From Linepithema humile (taxonomy: Eukaryota > Arthropoda > Insecta > Hymenoptera > Formicidae), in assembly GCF_040581485.1 (NCBI RefSeq), contig NC_090133.1:3100001-3164000 (forward strand): 64,000 nucleotides of DNA, read 5' to 3'. Of the stretch, positions 12,117-25,207 are shown one piece after another (positions within the stretch are counted from its first letter, which is position 1; each line of letters starts with the position of its first letter). Position numbers and translations under genes: made by a program. Under the pieces are notes generated by a model. That model was not told where the DNA came from. It saw only the letters and a program-made list of their open reading frames with translations, and did not search any database.

Positions 12117-12609
12117 TTAACTATAAACATCGGTGAATAATAAAAGAAGTATATGCTAACCGTTTCGAAAGCTCACCTCGAATACTCTTGGTTACATGTC
12201 TCTTGTAAAAACATCTCAAAATATATCTCTCATCTTACCTAAAATATACCTAGTAGGGCTTGCTTATGTTAACAGCGTTTTGATTAAAAAAGTGTATACA
12301 ACTTACACAACATTAACACAGTAAGATTTTTCTTTAAGATTAGTTGACATTGACGTCAATTACGGTTCAAGTTTTTCTAAACTTAACTCTCGTCTTTTAT
12401 ACTCTATTTTTTTGCCATGTAATTATTGTGCAATCAATCACGTTCTTTTCTTTTTTTTTATGCTAGAATAAAAGTGAGGATTGAGAGTTTGAAAGTTCAA
12501 GATAGAGGGCTTGAATTCGCGAAGGTAAAAGACAATTGTAGAGTTGAACTTGGGATGTACATTTTATCTTTAGATAGTGTAGAATCGTCGTTTAGGAAAA
12601 ATAATGATC

Positions 12610-15600
12610 TTATCCAAGTTTATATGCTAATTCAAGTTTGGCATCTAGATGTAACTCCATCCTAGTTGTTACATATTTAATTATTGTGAAATAATTTTCG
12701 TCTGAGCAAGTTTGTTTTGTTGAACCTATAAATTAGAAACAAAAAATAAAAAATTATAAAGCTGCTTTATCACTATTGTCACATTATTAGTGACAAATTT
12801 GAAGTTCAGAAATATTAAATTGGAATTAAAATTTACACATGCGTCATGATATACCTGTTTGGATCACGTTTTATAACTAGTTTCATGTCGTGTCGCCAAT
12901 AGTAAATGTGAGGATAGGTATCGGGAGAAATCGCAGTCGAAAGTGCATTGTAAACAGCATAATCCAATTTCGTTGGTGAAAATCTGAAAAATATTAACAA
13001 ATTATATGAACTATTGTTTAAGTAAATATTTAACTTCAAAAAGCATGAAGAATAAAAGAAAATTATTCACCCTTCAATAAATGTTGTAAGACCTTCTTCA
13101 GCATTCTGCATGTCATCGTCGGAATCATTTTGAAGTTCTGGTGAGGATGGAGGTGTAAAAAATTCTAAAATATTTGTAAAATAAAAATTATGTTTAGCGT
13201 TGATTCTTATAATAATAAAACCATAAATCCATATCAGAGAAATATATATAAGGACCATAAAATCATAAATGGTGAAATTAAAGTATATTATAATAATTTT
13301 ATTTTAAAGGATATAATGTCAAAGAATATGAAATATGAAAAATACCTATATTTTCTTCGATTTCATCATTTTCCACAGATAATGATTGAAATTTACGACA
13401 GATGGTTTTCATCTCACAAACAGCGTTCATTTTCTCTGATGTCTGTTGGCAGTTTGCTGGTTCATTCTCATTCGGGTTATTAATCAATTTTTGCTGAAGA
13501 AATAAAAACATAAAAAAATTAGTTGTACAAATATTAAAGCACGTCGTTTAATGTATTGTCATACCATTGCAGAATTAATTGACCGCATCGTGTAATTTTG
13601 GTTTTTGTATTTGTTCTGAAATCTCTGTTCTAAATACTTTTCAAGCTTCATCAATCCTTCGTCACCTCGGAAATCGACAAAATCTTTTAAAAACGGCCAA
13701 TACTCCTTCCAAGGCACTTGACATTCCTCAGCAAGATCCCTGAAAACATCAGATATTGTAGCACAAGTCATTAATTTTTTATTTTAATTAATAAAATATA
13801 CAGAAACAAACACACACATACTAAGAGAATAATGTCATAATTACATCAATTGTTCTAATGATTGTAATTTTCATATAATTCATCAATTAATTCCACATTA
13901 TTTACAAAGTACTCATACTTTGCAAGCATAAATTAATATCAATATTAATAACACAATAATAATTTAGATTTAACACATATATACCTTCCAACACGTTCCA
14001 GTCCTTTTTCTGTATCCTCTAATCTCAAAGCTAAACTAGGACTACTTATAATACTGGATACATCGCCTTGTCCTTTTTTAGGAGTTAAACGCGGTGGGGT
14101 TTTCCATTTCCTCCGGAACTCTACCGCCTGTGACTTGTTCATTGGACCAGCAAATGCTCTTACTTCCACACGTGGACTCATAGGATCACTATTCAAATTC
14201 TGAAAAGAAAAGAAAAATGTATTTTACAATACACGACATACACATTAAGATAGAAAACACTGAGATAAAATGCTTATTATGTCCAATAACTGCATAAAAG
14301 TAATGTAAAATATAATTTTGATAAATAAAATTAATAAAATAATGCAAATAGTAATAACAAAGTTGATAGCAATAATATTAATATAATAAAAAAATAATAT
14401 AAAAATAATTTTATTTCTTTAATTAACAATGTAATTCACAATTTTTCAGATTTTATCGATGCAAATGTACTTACAAGTGGATTAGTCGGAGAGAATGGCT
14501 CTCCAATAATAGGTGGACAAGCATTGCCTTCTGCTCTCAATACAGGTACATAAAATTGATCTTCCAGCAACATACGTATTTCACGCTTTAAGTCTTCATC
14601 TTCTTGGCACTTTCTGCTACATATTATCTGAAATGTCATTACAAATACATATATGTAATATAAAAATACATATACACATATTTATATTTAATTATAAAAA
14701 AATAGCAGTAATTACATAAAGTACATATCAGAACAATGTCAAAAAATATTAAAGTCAATTGAAAACGTACTTCCATAGGTAACTGTTTATACTTGTTTGG
14801 CAAGGTTTTGATGCATTGAGAATAAGAAACGAGAACTCGAACCACATCCTTATAACCAAATTTAACAGCAAGATGCAATGGAGTTTCATTGAGACCTTTG
14901 TCAGGTGTATTTAAGTATAAATCCAACATAATCTGCGCAGGATCCAGATTACTTCTACAGTCGGTTTCTCCAAAATGCCACTGTATAAATTTGGGATCTC
15001 CAACCGTGTTTAATATGAATTCGCACATTTGTGGTTTGTCACTTCTCGCTGCTATGTGCAATGCATTATATCGAGAGCCCATCTAAAATATAATTGTTTT
15101 CTTGTAGAGAAAATGTATACAATATACTTCACAAGTAATTGTATAATGTTAATATTAAATTTTTTAATTAAAACTAAGCAATTCTTTTTAGCACAAATAT
15201 ACTTATTTGTATAAATATAATTGCAAGTATTATATTTACCTGTAAAATTGCAGGTGTATCTCCACTACTTATTAAATATCTTGGATTTTCCCATACAGTA
15301 CTCTTCACAGCCTCCATATCTCCACTCTCAATTAATTTTTTGAAGCCCACAAGCTCTTGTGGTTTTGGTGCCTTAAAGTTGCTAGATTTTTCTTGTGTTA
15401 CAACAATGCTAGGATAAATAGAATAAGCAGAATAATTGGTAGATTGTTCTTGTCCACTTTTTGCATATGCCTCGGCATCCAAACGATTTCTAAAGGTTTT
15501 CAAACGTGCCTTTTTATGTGTCTTTATCACAAGTAAGGCAGATGGCATATCTTCATAAATATGAATACATTCTGCAAAAGACAATAGTATTCAATGTAAC

Positions 15601-16315
15601 ATAATATTAATATACTAACAACAATAATAACTAAAAATATGAAATGCATAACAGCATAAATTAAGTTTTTGATGCTATATAAATTATTAATGTAGTTTTC
15701 TTTGTTTAACAAACATTAATTATATAGATTAATCCACTTAATTTAATCAACAAAAACAATTTTTATGCGATCTCAGACTTCTACGCAATATCATAGAATA
15801 AATAAAGTACTGTATTATCACACAAGACTGTCAAAAATACATAAATCAAGAAACTTGCTTTCTGAGATAACATATTTTAGCTGATAACAAGTGATCCACT
15901 CTGTATGTAAAAAAAAAATATCCATTAAATATCTACTCAATATATTATAAAATCAATGTTGAGATGGTTATCAATTACTAAATTATATACTTTTACTTTA
16001 TTAAATTATAATTAAAGTAATAAAATTACATTAATGAGGAAACATTATTCTGAATCAGTGTTCACCTTTTGTATCTTCATCCGGCGAGTCCTTGTCCTGT
16101 GGTATGTACACAGCATGAAAAACCGTCTCATTCGAAAGGTTAGAACGTGTATCGCACGCAGATTGCGTCTCCGTTTTTTCGCTCTCGTTCATTTTAACTT
16201 TCTCTTCGAATTCCTCATTGAACAAATTAATGAAATTCTGATAAGACGCTAGTTTCAAATACCACAATGACTCGATACTTCCCAAGACGGTCACATGTTT
16301 ATGAAAGTATGACAT
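12610..16315 (-). CDS. Ankle2: Ankyrin repeat protein ANKLE2 (LEM4)
   Basis: Nuclear-envelope/ER protein that controls BAF phosphorylation and nuclear reassembly in animals. Minus-strand exons are 16066-16315, 15240-15571, 14771-15082, 14475-14627, 13985-14199, 13565-13739, 13346-13493, 13071-13164, 12855-12983 and a tentative 12610-12661, giving 619 residues. A caulimovirus viroplasmin-like fold follows residue 84 (KTHKKARLKTFRNRLDAEAY). Ankyrin repeats come next (RYNALHIAARSDKPQMCEF, NETPLHLAVKFGYKDVVRV). Then the ANKLE2-specific VEVRAFAGPMNKSQAVEFRR and VPWKEYWPFLKDFVDF, and near the end FSPTKLDYAVYNAL. The start has an in-frame TAA two codons upstream; a second Met (MNESEKTE) is possible. 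I see no LEM domain or N-terminal membrane helix, and the protein is clearly shorter than human ANKLE2. The last exon is supported only by acceptor and phase. Confidence 0.92.
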
Positions 16316-17225
16316 TTGTTACAAAACAAAGAGTCAACCGGCGCAACTCACGATGGTATTTCATCTTCTTACTAATTCGTGATTTTTTCGAGAGCGACGT
16401 TTCGCGAGATCGAGAATATTTGAGGGAAAATCTTTTTCTTCCGAAACTGATATTTTCAACGATTCAATAGAAAAAGATGTCAAGGAAAACGAGGATCAAG
16501 TACGACGATAAAACCATACATGATTAAAATAGCGCGCATCATACTGAATCATAGAATAAATAAAAGTAGAAGTGCGTTCGACTAATTATTACCACCAGAA
16601 TGTGGTTGTGTTCATTTTAGGTTCAGTAGGCTCGCTTAACCTACAAATGCTTCGAAATACGCTTTTTCTCCTTTCTTTCAATAAGGAAAGAAGGAAAAGA
16701 AGAACGCTTCGTAGCATTTGTAGCGTCAAATAGATCGCATTAATTACATTAGTGGCATTTTCGGCACTTACTGTCTAGAGATATTTAATTATAGAAAAGA
16801 GATAGCAATATAAAATGAACGTCTATCTTTGTTGCAACTAGAAAAAGTGGAAGAGATACGTCGTCAATTTTTAAGATCCTTTTATCATCTTCTTTCACAA
16901 TGTTATATATTGCACATTGTGATCGATAATTCTCAGGTTTTATGCTGTGAAATTGCTACATATTTTGACAAAAATTAAACTAAATTTCTCTAAATATTGA
17001 TTTTATATGTTCACTTTTCAAATATCAAGTGTGTATAATTTCTTTCTGATTGGCTGTCAGTTACGTGATTGTAATGCTGTAACCAATCAGGTTGAGATTT
17101 TTATACTTTCACATATACTTGCAAGAATAAAGTATTAGATCTGTGTTAAACCAATCCATAGCAGCTAGAATAAGCTAGATATTGTGGAGCAAAGGACGAG
17201 AGTTGAACGAAAGAGTATTTTTCAG
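16316..17225. promoter_or_regulatory. Shared 5' region between ANKLE2 and aub
   Basis: Divergent promoter region. A hairpin lies at 16641-16723. ATTGG at 17049-17053, CCAAT at 17083-17087 and another CCAAT near 17149 suggest NF-Y-type sites, with a TTTTATAC element near 17097. A probable aub 5' UTR exon ends at a GTAAAG donor at 17226 (after TTTTTCAG). This is inference from motifs. Confidence 0.4.
16641..16723. repeat. Hairpin palindrome between ANKLE2 and aub
   Basis: CTACAAATGCTTCG and its complement CGTAGCATTTGTAG bound a purine/pyrimidine mirror (CTCCTTTCTTTC / GGAAAGAAGG). The arms are about 38 bp with a few mismatches. Confidence 0.65.
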
Positions 17226-18100
17226 GTAAAGCTCAGTTTATTCTACATTTTCTCGCGAATTATCTGATATTTATAACATAGATCCGATGTATAGGTCCGC
17301 TTTATCAAAAGATATGTTGTCCTCGCTTGTGAAAAAATCACAAACATCGTATTATTGAATAATTCGTAAGTCTAAATGAACAACGACAAAAAGATGGACG
17401 ACAAAAAGTTGGAAAAGTTGGAAAAGTTTCGGAAAGGCGATATGATCAGCTCATGTTTAAAAGCTCATTTCTGAAGAAAAAAGGCTTACACACTTTCTTT
17501 TGTTACGAGCTAAAAGAAAAAACCAATCTTAAGATTATTAATATATGTATTCAACTATTGAATAGAAAAAAAAGAGAAAAAAATGTGGGAATAAAAGAGC
17601 CCGTGATTATTTGATTATTTGGGAAAATTTTTTGATCACAGTATAATGCCGTTTTTCATCAATTGTTAAATTACGAATATAGGTACCGTAATTGGAAAAG
17701 ATTCGTTCATTCAATTAATTTCAGAAAAATTCGATTATATAGTCTGAAAAACTTAAAGAAATCGCGATCGGAAATTTTCCAGCCAAGATCACAGTTCTAA
17801 AAAACACGACCGTTTTAACGCTGCGATTAAAAATACGCTTTGTACTGTGGTTTTTCTTATCGCGACACATGAGCTTTAGATTTTTTTTCTTTGTTTATGT
17901 TTCGAACGTGCCTTAGCCTGCTTCGTGTGCGTGCATGAACTGGTTCGATTTATGAGTTCTTATAATCATCTTAGCCGACATTGTGAGGCTCCCTGTTGCG
18001 TAATTAAACGCACAAATTATTAGATGCATTTTCTTTTTTTTTGCGACAAATGTATTAGTTTTTTGTTGGTATTTATTAATATTATATTATATTATCTTAG
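17226..18100 (+). other. Probable 5' UTR intron of aub
   Basis: Runs from the donor at 17226 to an acceptor ATTATCTTAG ending at 18100, 14 bases before the aub ATG. No long open frame. Inferred from splice signals alone. Confidence 0.35.
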
Positions 18101-18114
18101 ATATCTCAGTCAAG

Positions 18115-21100
18115 ATGTCTCAAAGAGGGCGAGGAACGCGTGGGCGAAGCAAACCACAACCGCTTTTAACTGATCGATCCGATTCTTCGCGATCTTCACA
18201 AGATAAAACTATTTCCTCACAGCAACAGCTTCCACATTCTCAATCCACAAGCAGTGGGCAGATTCGTAGACCGGGACAACCTACAGAATCTATGGTAAAT
18301 AATATATTATATATATGTATTTGCTACTTTATTAATTCATCAATTAATATTCATTAATATCTAATATTCCAAGTAAGAGTTTTTGGTACTAAAAAACCTT
18401 ACTAAAGAAGCTTCACTAAAGGAGGTTGAAGGCGCAACAAAAGTGATTTAAAAAAAAATGATATTCCAAGTCTTTGTGTACTAAAAACATTTATCTTTTT
18501 ATTAATATAAAAATATTAAATTTTAAGAATATTGTGATAATAAAAAGTTAACATGCGATATAAAGATTCTATTGTAATCTAATTAATATAAAAATTATGT
18601 TTTAGAGTTTTAACTAATATTACAACTATTTTATATCTGATTTTGGTATGAAATTGATAATTTGATTTATATAACATAATAAAGTAAATTTTTTATGACT
18701 TTATAGTAATAAGAAGACAACGTTATCTATTCTTGAATTTTCTATATTCTATATTACTTCTTGTTTTCTCTTCTATGCATTCCTAATGTGACTTGTTTCT
18801 CCCTGCCTTTTTTCCTCCTTTCACAGTTCTTTTTTTTATTTTTCTTATCCATCTCTTTTTCTTTCTCATTTCTCAGTTTATAAGTAAAGTGATCAAAATT
18901 TCTCTATGAATTGTATCTCAAGTATGAAAACTATTGTTTAACTTAATTAATATAGTAATAACTACAACAATAGTAATTGTTGTATAATGAAATTAAATCT
19001 TATTAACAGAGTACTGGACGTGGTATGGCACAACGCATTGGTGAAAGGGGTGACAGCGCAACAATTGGACAAATAGGAAGAGGTCTAGAACACATGACAT
19101 TGCAACATGGCAGTAAGTTATTTATTTTAAATGGAATATGTAGTAGCATTTGATTGCCTGATATGAATGAGTTAAATAGTATAGATATGTGTTTTGTGTG
19201 ATATTGTTTCCTGAATGTGATTTATGGCTGCATAGATATTAGAAATACTTCAAAAATTTGTGTTGAAGATATTCGATATACACTTAGACGTATATTTATG
19301 TTCTTTTCTTGATATTAAATAAGATTTGCCATATTTTATTGTAGCTGCTAGTGGCGGTGGCGATGCTAGTGTCAGCGCAGGTACTGTGGCTGTTTCATCA
19401 ACTGGGAGAGGAGCAGTTCGTGGCAAAAGAATATTGCTCACAGATATTCTTGTTACAAAACCCAGTCATGTAGTGAACAAAAAGGGTAAGCTATTCTTGT
19501 TGTTGTCTACCATTATTCTTAAATTTCTCGTGTATTTATTTTTCTTGGAAAAGCATTAATGTGGTGATTTTCTTTTTTCTTCTCACACATTATACTAAAG
19601 TTTTTCTCAATGAAAATTTTCTTCGACAAATTGTTTGTTTGCTACTTCTTTCAGATGCATAAATTTGGTGCAACATTTTGCACTTGACACGAATAAAATA
19701 TATTTTATTCTCTTTAGAAAGTTACATTTTCTTATTTATATCGTGTGAATTTCAGGTTCGTCTGGATCCGCTATGACGTTACAATCCAATTATTTTAAAC
19801 TGTTAAAATCGACCGATTGGGCTATTCATCAGTACCATGTTTATTTCGCACCTGAGGAAGATCGTACGGCTGTGCGTAAAGGTTTACTCAAACTGCATAA
19901 AAAGAAGATTGGTGCGTACATCTTTGACGGTTCTGTAATGTACACGACCGCCCGATTGGCTGAGGTAAGTAGTATATATATGCGGCTTTGTATGGCACAT
20001 ACGTGTTCTGTACGTCGTTCAGAACCCTTTCAAATACTTTTATAAAAATAACAATTGTAAAATATTTTAGAAAATGACATTTACTTCAATTCGACAATCG
20101 GACGAACAACCAATAACAATCACAGTTCGCCTCGTTGCTGATATGCTTGTAGGAGATTACCATTACATCCAATTCTTTAACATAATTATGAGAAAGTGCT
20201 TTGAGCATCTGGATCTAAAATTGATTGGTCGTAATTTTTTCGATCCTCAAAATAAGGTAAACATATCTGTGGACTCGTCAACACTCACGTTGATGCTTCG
20301 GAGAAACTTCAGTGTTCACCAGGTGATATCTCTGTTGTATTTATGCAGATTGTTTTGCCGGAGTATAAGTTAGAATTGTGGCCAGGATATATAACTTCCA
20401 TTCGTCAACATGAGCGCGACATCTTAATGTGTTCTGAAATCACGAACAAAGTTATGCGATTGGAAACATTGCTGGACATCTACCATAACTGTATGCGGGA
20501 AGATAATCAAAATTGCAGAGTGAGTTTCCCTTAGATTTTCGTGTAAAAAATAAACATTACATTTCTTTGTATTAGCTTTTAAGAAAACTTTACAAATTAT
20601 CTCAAATCACTTTTATCAAAATTGCATGCATCAAACATATTTCTTTTAACTTTATTACAAAGATAAATAAAATAATGTGTGTGCAGACAAATTTCATCAA
20701 CTCTGTGGTCGGCACGGTAGTTCTCACTCAGTATAACAATAATACATATCGTATCGAGGACGTGGATTTCTCAACGAATCCTTGCGATTCATTTTCCATG
20801 AAAAATGGTGAAAAAGTAACATACATGCAGTACTACAAAAAGAAGTATGGTATCAATCTTACGCACCGTCAGCCACCGTTGTTAATAGCGAAATCAAGAG
20901 TAAAGGGATCTGCTGCAGAGGGGGAACGAATCTACTTACTCCCCGAACTATGCCGTGCGACAGGTGTGCTATGCGTTTTATCAGCGTTTCTAAAAAATCT
21001 AATCTTTACTTGTGATTGTGTCTTCAAATTTAGCAGCGAGAAAAATTTTTCCAAAATTGTCGATCTTGCTACTCCTAATTACTGTGGCAATTTACAGGTA

Positions 21101-22366
21101 TGACTGATAACATGAGAGAAAATTACAAGCTTATGTCATGCGTGGCCACATACACTCGTCTGAATCCTCAAAATCGCATACAAAAATTACTGAGCTTCAA
21201 TAAAAGACTTCAAAGCACACCTAATGTTGTAACGGAATTTACTGAATGGAACTTGCAATTAGATAACAAATTGCTCGATATTCCCGGACGTTTGTTAAAT
21301 AATGAGGTACTTACATTTGGCGGAAATGCAACTATAACACCTAACAAAGGCGATTGGTCAAGAGAGATGCAAAATAAGAGGTGTTTGGTCAGCAAGCCAT
21401 TAAAAGATTGGATCCTTATCGTTACGGAGAGAGATAAGAGTATGATTCAGGTATTATCACATCTTTATTCAGTTAAATATTACTTTATATTTCTCTGTAT
21501 TATTTATACATCTGCATAATTATTCTATTAGAAAAAAATATTCTAATTAAAAAATTATTTTTTAGTTTTTGAAATAACAATATCTATTTCAACATTGATA
21601 TTTTTGTGGAATTGCTAGTTTTTGTCGTTTTTTATGTATTTCTATATTCTATATTTCTATTCTATATTTTTGTTATTTATTTTATTATATACATGATTCG
21701 AAAAAGTAAAAGAAAAATTATTTATTTTTTTCAAAATATAATTAATATTTCAAAATTGGATTAAAATATATATACCGATCAAATGTATAACATTAATATC
21801 TAATCATTTTGATCGAAAATATTTTATTTCAGAACTTTATATCTACTCTGACGAAAGTATCGAGAGGAGTAGCATTTGACGTGGATAATCCGACTATAGA
21901 AATTATTCGCGATGACAGACCGGGCACGTATAATGACACACTAGAGCGTATTCTGAGCAAGAGAATACCACAGTTAGTGTTTTGCGTAGTATCAAACAAT
22001 CGCAGTGATCGTTACTCTGCAATTAAAAAGAAGTGCTACGTGGATCGACCTGTAGCGTCGCAGGTCTGCTTGTCCAGGACTCTCTCGCACAAGAATATCA
22101 TGTCTATCGCTACGAAGATAGCTATACAGATGAATTGTAAATTGGGTGGAGCGCCATGGCGCGTGGAGATTCCCTTGGACGGATTGATGATTGTCGGATT
22201 TGACGTTTGTCACGATACAATGAATAAAAGCAAAGATTTCGGTGAGTTCATGAAAAATAGCGAAAATCAAGATTCAGAATAATAATGGTGACTTTCTAGA
22301 GTTAATTTATTCATTTCCCGTTCATTGTATTGAATTAATCCTCGATTAATTCTCAAGCTTTGTATG

Positions 22367-22398
<32 letters not shown>

Positions 22399-23157
22399 AA
22401 AAATATGCACAAATGGTTTTTCCTAATATGCGCTACTTGCGTGTAGCATACTCAATTAGCGGAAACTTATCGTGGAACGTCGGTCTTTCTTCATTAACAT
22501 TGATTTGTCGTTGTAGGCGCCACAGTGGCTTCTTTGGATAGATACATGACGAGATACTACAGTACTGTAAACGCTCACACGACCGGCGACGAGCTATCAA
22601 CTGAGCTCGCTGTCAACATCTCCAAGGCCGCGCGTGTGTACGGCACGTGCAACAAAACTCTGCCGTCACGCATCCTGATTTATCGCGACGGCGTCGGCGA
22701 GGGTCAAGTGTCGCAGGTGTTGGAACGTGAAGTTGGGGCAATACAGAAGGAGCTCAACACATTGTACGGCGGTCCAAATTACAAACTGGGATTCATAATT
22801 GTGACGAAGCGACTGAACACGCGATTATTCCTGAATTTTGAGAATCCACCGCCCGGCACGGTGGTTGACGATGTTATCACAAGTCCGATCCGATACGATT
22901 TCTTCATTGTGTCGCAGCAAGTGCGACAGGGTACGGTAACACCTACCTCTTACAGCGTTATTTTAGACAATTTGGGTCTAGATCCTGATAAGATGCAACG
23001 TCTGACATATAAATTAACTCATATGTATTACAATTGTTCAAACACCGTTAGAGTGCCGGCGCCTTGTCACTATGCTCATAAGCTTGCATTCCTGGTGAGT
23101 AGATTCATTCACCGAGTACCGGATTCACGATTGCAAAATACTTTGTACTTTTTGTAA
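18115..23157 (+). CDS. aub: Piwi-clade Argonaute, Aubergine/Siwi type slicer
   Basis: piRNA-guided endonuclease of germline nuage that silences transposons. Exons are 18115-18294, 19010-19112, 19345-19485, 19756-19964, 20071-20256, 20349-20519, 20687-20963, 21098-21450, 21833-22241 and 22517-23157, giving 889 residues. The N-terminus is RG-rich (SQRGRGTRGR), the usual Tudor-binding methylarginine region. FFDPQNK and LELWPGYITSIRQHERDI precede the PAZ domain, roughly residues 305-420. MID follows and then the PIWI domain. Catalytic residues are present: D664 (GFDVCHD), a likely glutamate finger E702 (TGDELSTE), D734 (YRDGVGEGQ) and H864 (CHYAHK). It ends in LQNTLYFL, typical of the clade. A GTGAGT at 23095 looks like a donor but reading through restores this tail. 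Assignment to Aub rather than Piwi follows general similarity and is less sure than the clade. Confidence 0.95.
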
Positions 23158-23303
23158 TCGGTCTATCTTAACATTTTTTATCACATTTTTTACTTCATAT
23201 TGCATTTCCTTTCTTCATTTTATTATATATTTCGTTTTTATTGCATTCCAAAGCATTTACTTTGCATTACTATTTTAGTTTGTAATATTTAGTATTAGGA
23301 CAT

Positions 23304-23390
23304 CTCTAAGAACGGAAACGTGAAAAGTGAAAACTTTTATGTGAATGGAATTGTCGAATTCATAAAGTTTTCACGTTTTTGCTCTTAGAG
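23304..23390. repeat. Short hairpin downstream of aub
   Basis: CTCTAAGAACGGAAACGTGA pairs with the 3' arm TCACGTTTTTGCTCTTAGAG. The whole unit is about 87 bp. It lies in the likely aub 3' UTR or just beyond. Confidence 0.65.
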
Positions 23391-23663
23391 AAAAATTATA
23401 TGATTGGTGTCCTGGACCGAACCAGAAAAACTGTTTTGGAATCGAAACCGTTTCATTTGATCGTAGATCAAACCGAAACTAACTGAACCATAACCGGATC
23501 GACCGAATTGTTTCCGGTTTACGGGTTTTTTTTTCTTTTTTCAGTTTTTTTTTTGTTCTGGGTTTCGGTCCGAGTTTATTATAGTATATATTGCTATAGT
23601 ATTGTTACAATATTAACACTGAGTTTTTACAAGAGAAAGCATTTTATTTACATTTTGTTACAC

Positions 23664-24258
23664 AATAAAAATTATATATTAAGTAATCATAAGCATTAAT
23701 ATATCATTATCATAGTAATTCATATTAATAACATATGGAACTTAAAAATAATTTATGTTTCTTTTAATATCTATCTTTGGTAATCTTTTGGCAACAATAA
23801 TATCTGGTAACGTAATCAAGTTTATTTGGTTATTATTTCTATTGTAATTTAACAAAAAAAAAAAAAAAAAAATTAACGAACTGTATGATAAAAACTAGAA
23901 GCAAAAGCACACAATAATGACAACTAAGTATTACAGGATCTTTAAAGATCCTGTACAGATCTTTAAAGTTACAAGATCTTTAAAGATCCTGTAATACTTA
24001 GTTGTCATTATTGTGTGCTTTTTGCTTCTAGTTTTTATCATACAATTCGTTAATTTTTTTTTTTTTTTTTTAAATTACAATAGAAATAATAACCAAATAA
24101 ACTTGATTACGTTACTAGATATTATTGTTGCCAAAAGATTACCAAAGATAGGTATTGAAAGAAACATAAATTATTTTTAAGTTCCATATGTTATTAATAT
24201 GAATTACTATGATAATGATATATTAATGCTTATGATTACTTAATATATAATTTTTATT
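23664..24258. repeat. Long foldback element, ~290 bp arms
   Basis: The left arm starts AATAAAAATTATATATTAAG and the right arm ends CTTAATATATAATTTTTATT. Arms match over about 285 bp with only scattered mismatches, including matching poly-A/poly-T runs (near 23855 and 24055). The centre near 23940-23990 repeats AGATCTTTAAAG units. The outer AATAAA of the left arm is the first poly(A) hexamer after the aub stop. It has no open frame and sits between convergent aub and RpSA. Confidence 0.85.
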
Positions 24259-24698
24259 TAAATCTCATTCTATAAGTACTTAATTTTCAACTGGTAATAT
24301 AATTTGTTATTTAAAGTGTTTACGTTTTTTCAACCAACATATTTTTCTACCAACATTATGTTATAAGAGAGAGATATATATATATATATGTATAAGATAT
24401 ATTTTTTATTTGTAATGCAATTGGATAAATAAAGTGTATTTTTTTTTAACAATTATTTTTGAAATAGCATGTGTATAATTTGTTATATTTAAAAATATTT
24501 CTGGATAAAGAAAAATGTTGAAAGTGCGGTTTTTTAGTAAGATATCATTTTAGACTCATGATTTTGAAAAAAAACACTGCAGGATAATTTATCTTTAATC
24601 TCAAGGTGCCAACGAATTATCTCTGAATTATTACATATCGATACTGAATTATAGTATTATAAAGTATTAAATGTCTTATGACGAAATCGAATTTTGAT

Positions 24699-24729
<31 letters not shown>

Positions 24730-24754
24730 GCGCACACACACACACACACACACA
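24699..24754. repeat. (CA)n(CG)n(CA)n microsatellite
   Basis: About 55 bp of strictly alternating pyrimidine-purine: CA repeats, then nine or so CG repeats, then CA repeats. Such a sequence is a strong Z-DNA former. Confidence 0.9.
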
Positions 24755-25207
24755 ATACTACTAATAAAACACAGAAAAAATTGATCATTTTTAAGAAATA
24801 CATGTCTATAAATACCTCATCTAGATAAATATAAATAAAAAAAATTTAGTAAAATTAGAAATTAAATATTTTAATATCCGATTTTACAAAATTTTATGTA
24901 TGTGTGATATATATAGTATATGTATTGTACAATGTGTAATTCTTTTACGAAATGTATGATGTAAATTTAGCTATATACATCAGTGTTCTAAATTTGTATC
25001 AATCTAACCTAAACTCAAAGTCAAAAATAATAATAATAATTAATTTCACTGATGCCTTTTTTTAATCCTAAAATCTCAAAATTATTCTACAATTAAAACG
25101 TAAATATATACATATTTACAATGTTAGTGAATATTGGCTAAGGAATTACATAGGATATGGGTCTAGGATTAAATTGAAAAGAAAACTTGCAGTTCATTTT
25201 AAAAGAT
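24755..25207. other. AT-rich spacer between aub foldback and RpSA
   Basis: No exon, RNA gene or strong repeat seen apart from short AT and AAT runs. Confidence 0.5.

Noticed and set aside
12426..12665. 79-codon plus-strand frame
   Set aside because: Lies antisense to the tentative last ANKLE2 exon and 3' UTR; no similarity to any family I know.
23095..23157. An intron starting at GTGAGT near the end of aub
   Set aside because: Reading through gives the conserved clade C-terminus ending LYFL and a stop, so this is coding.
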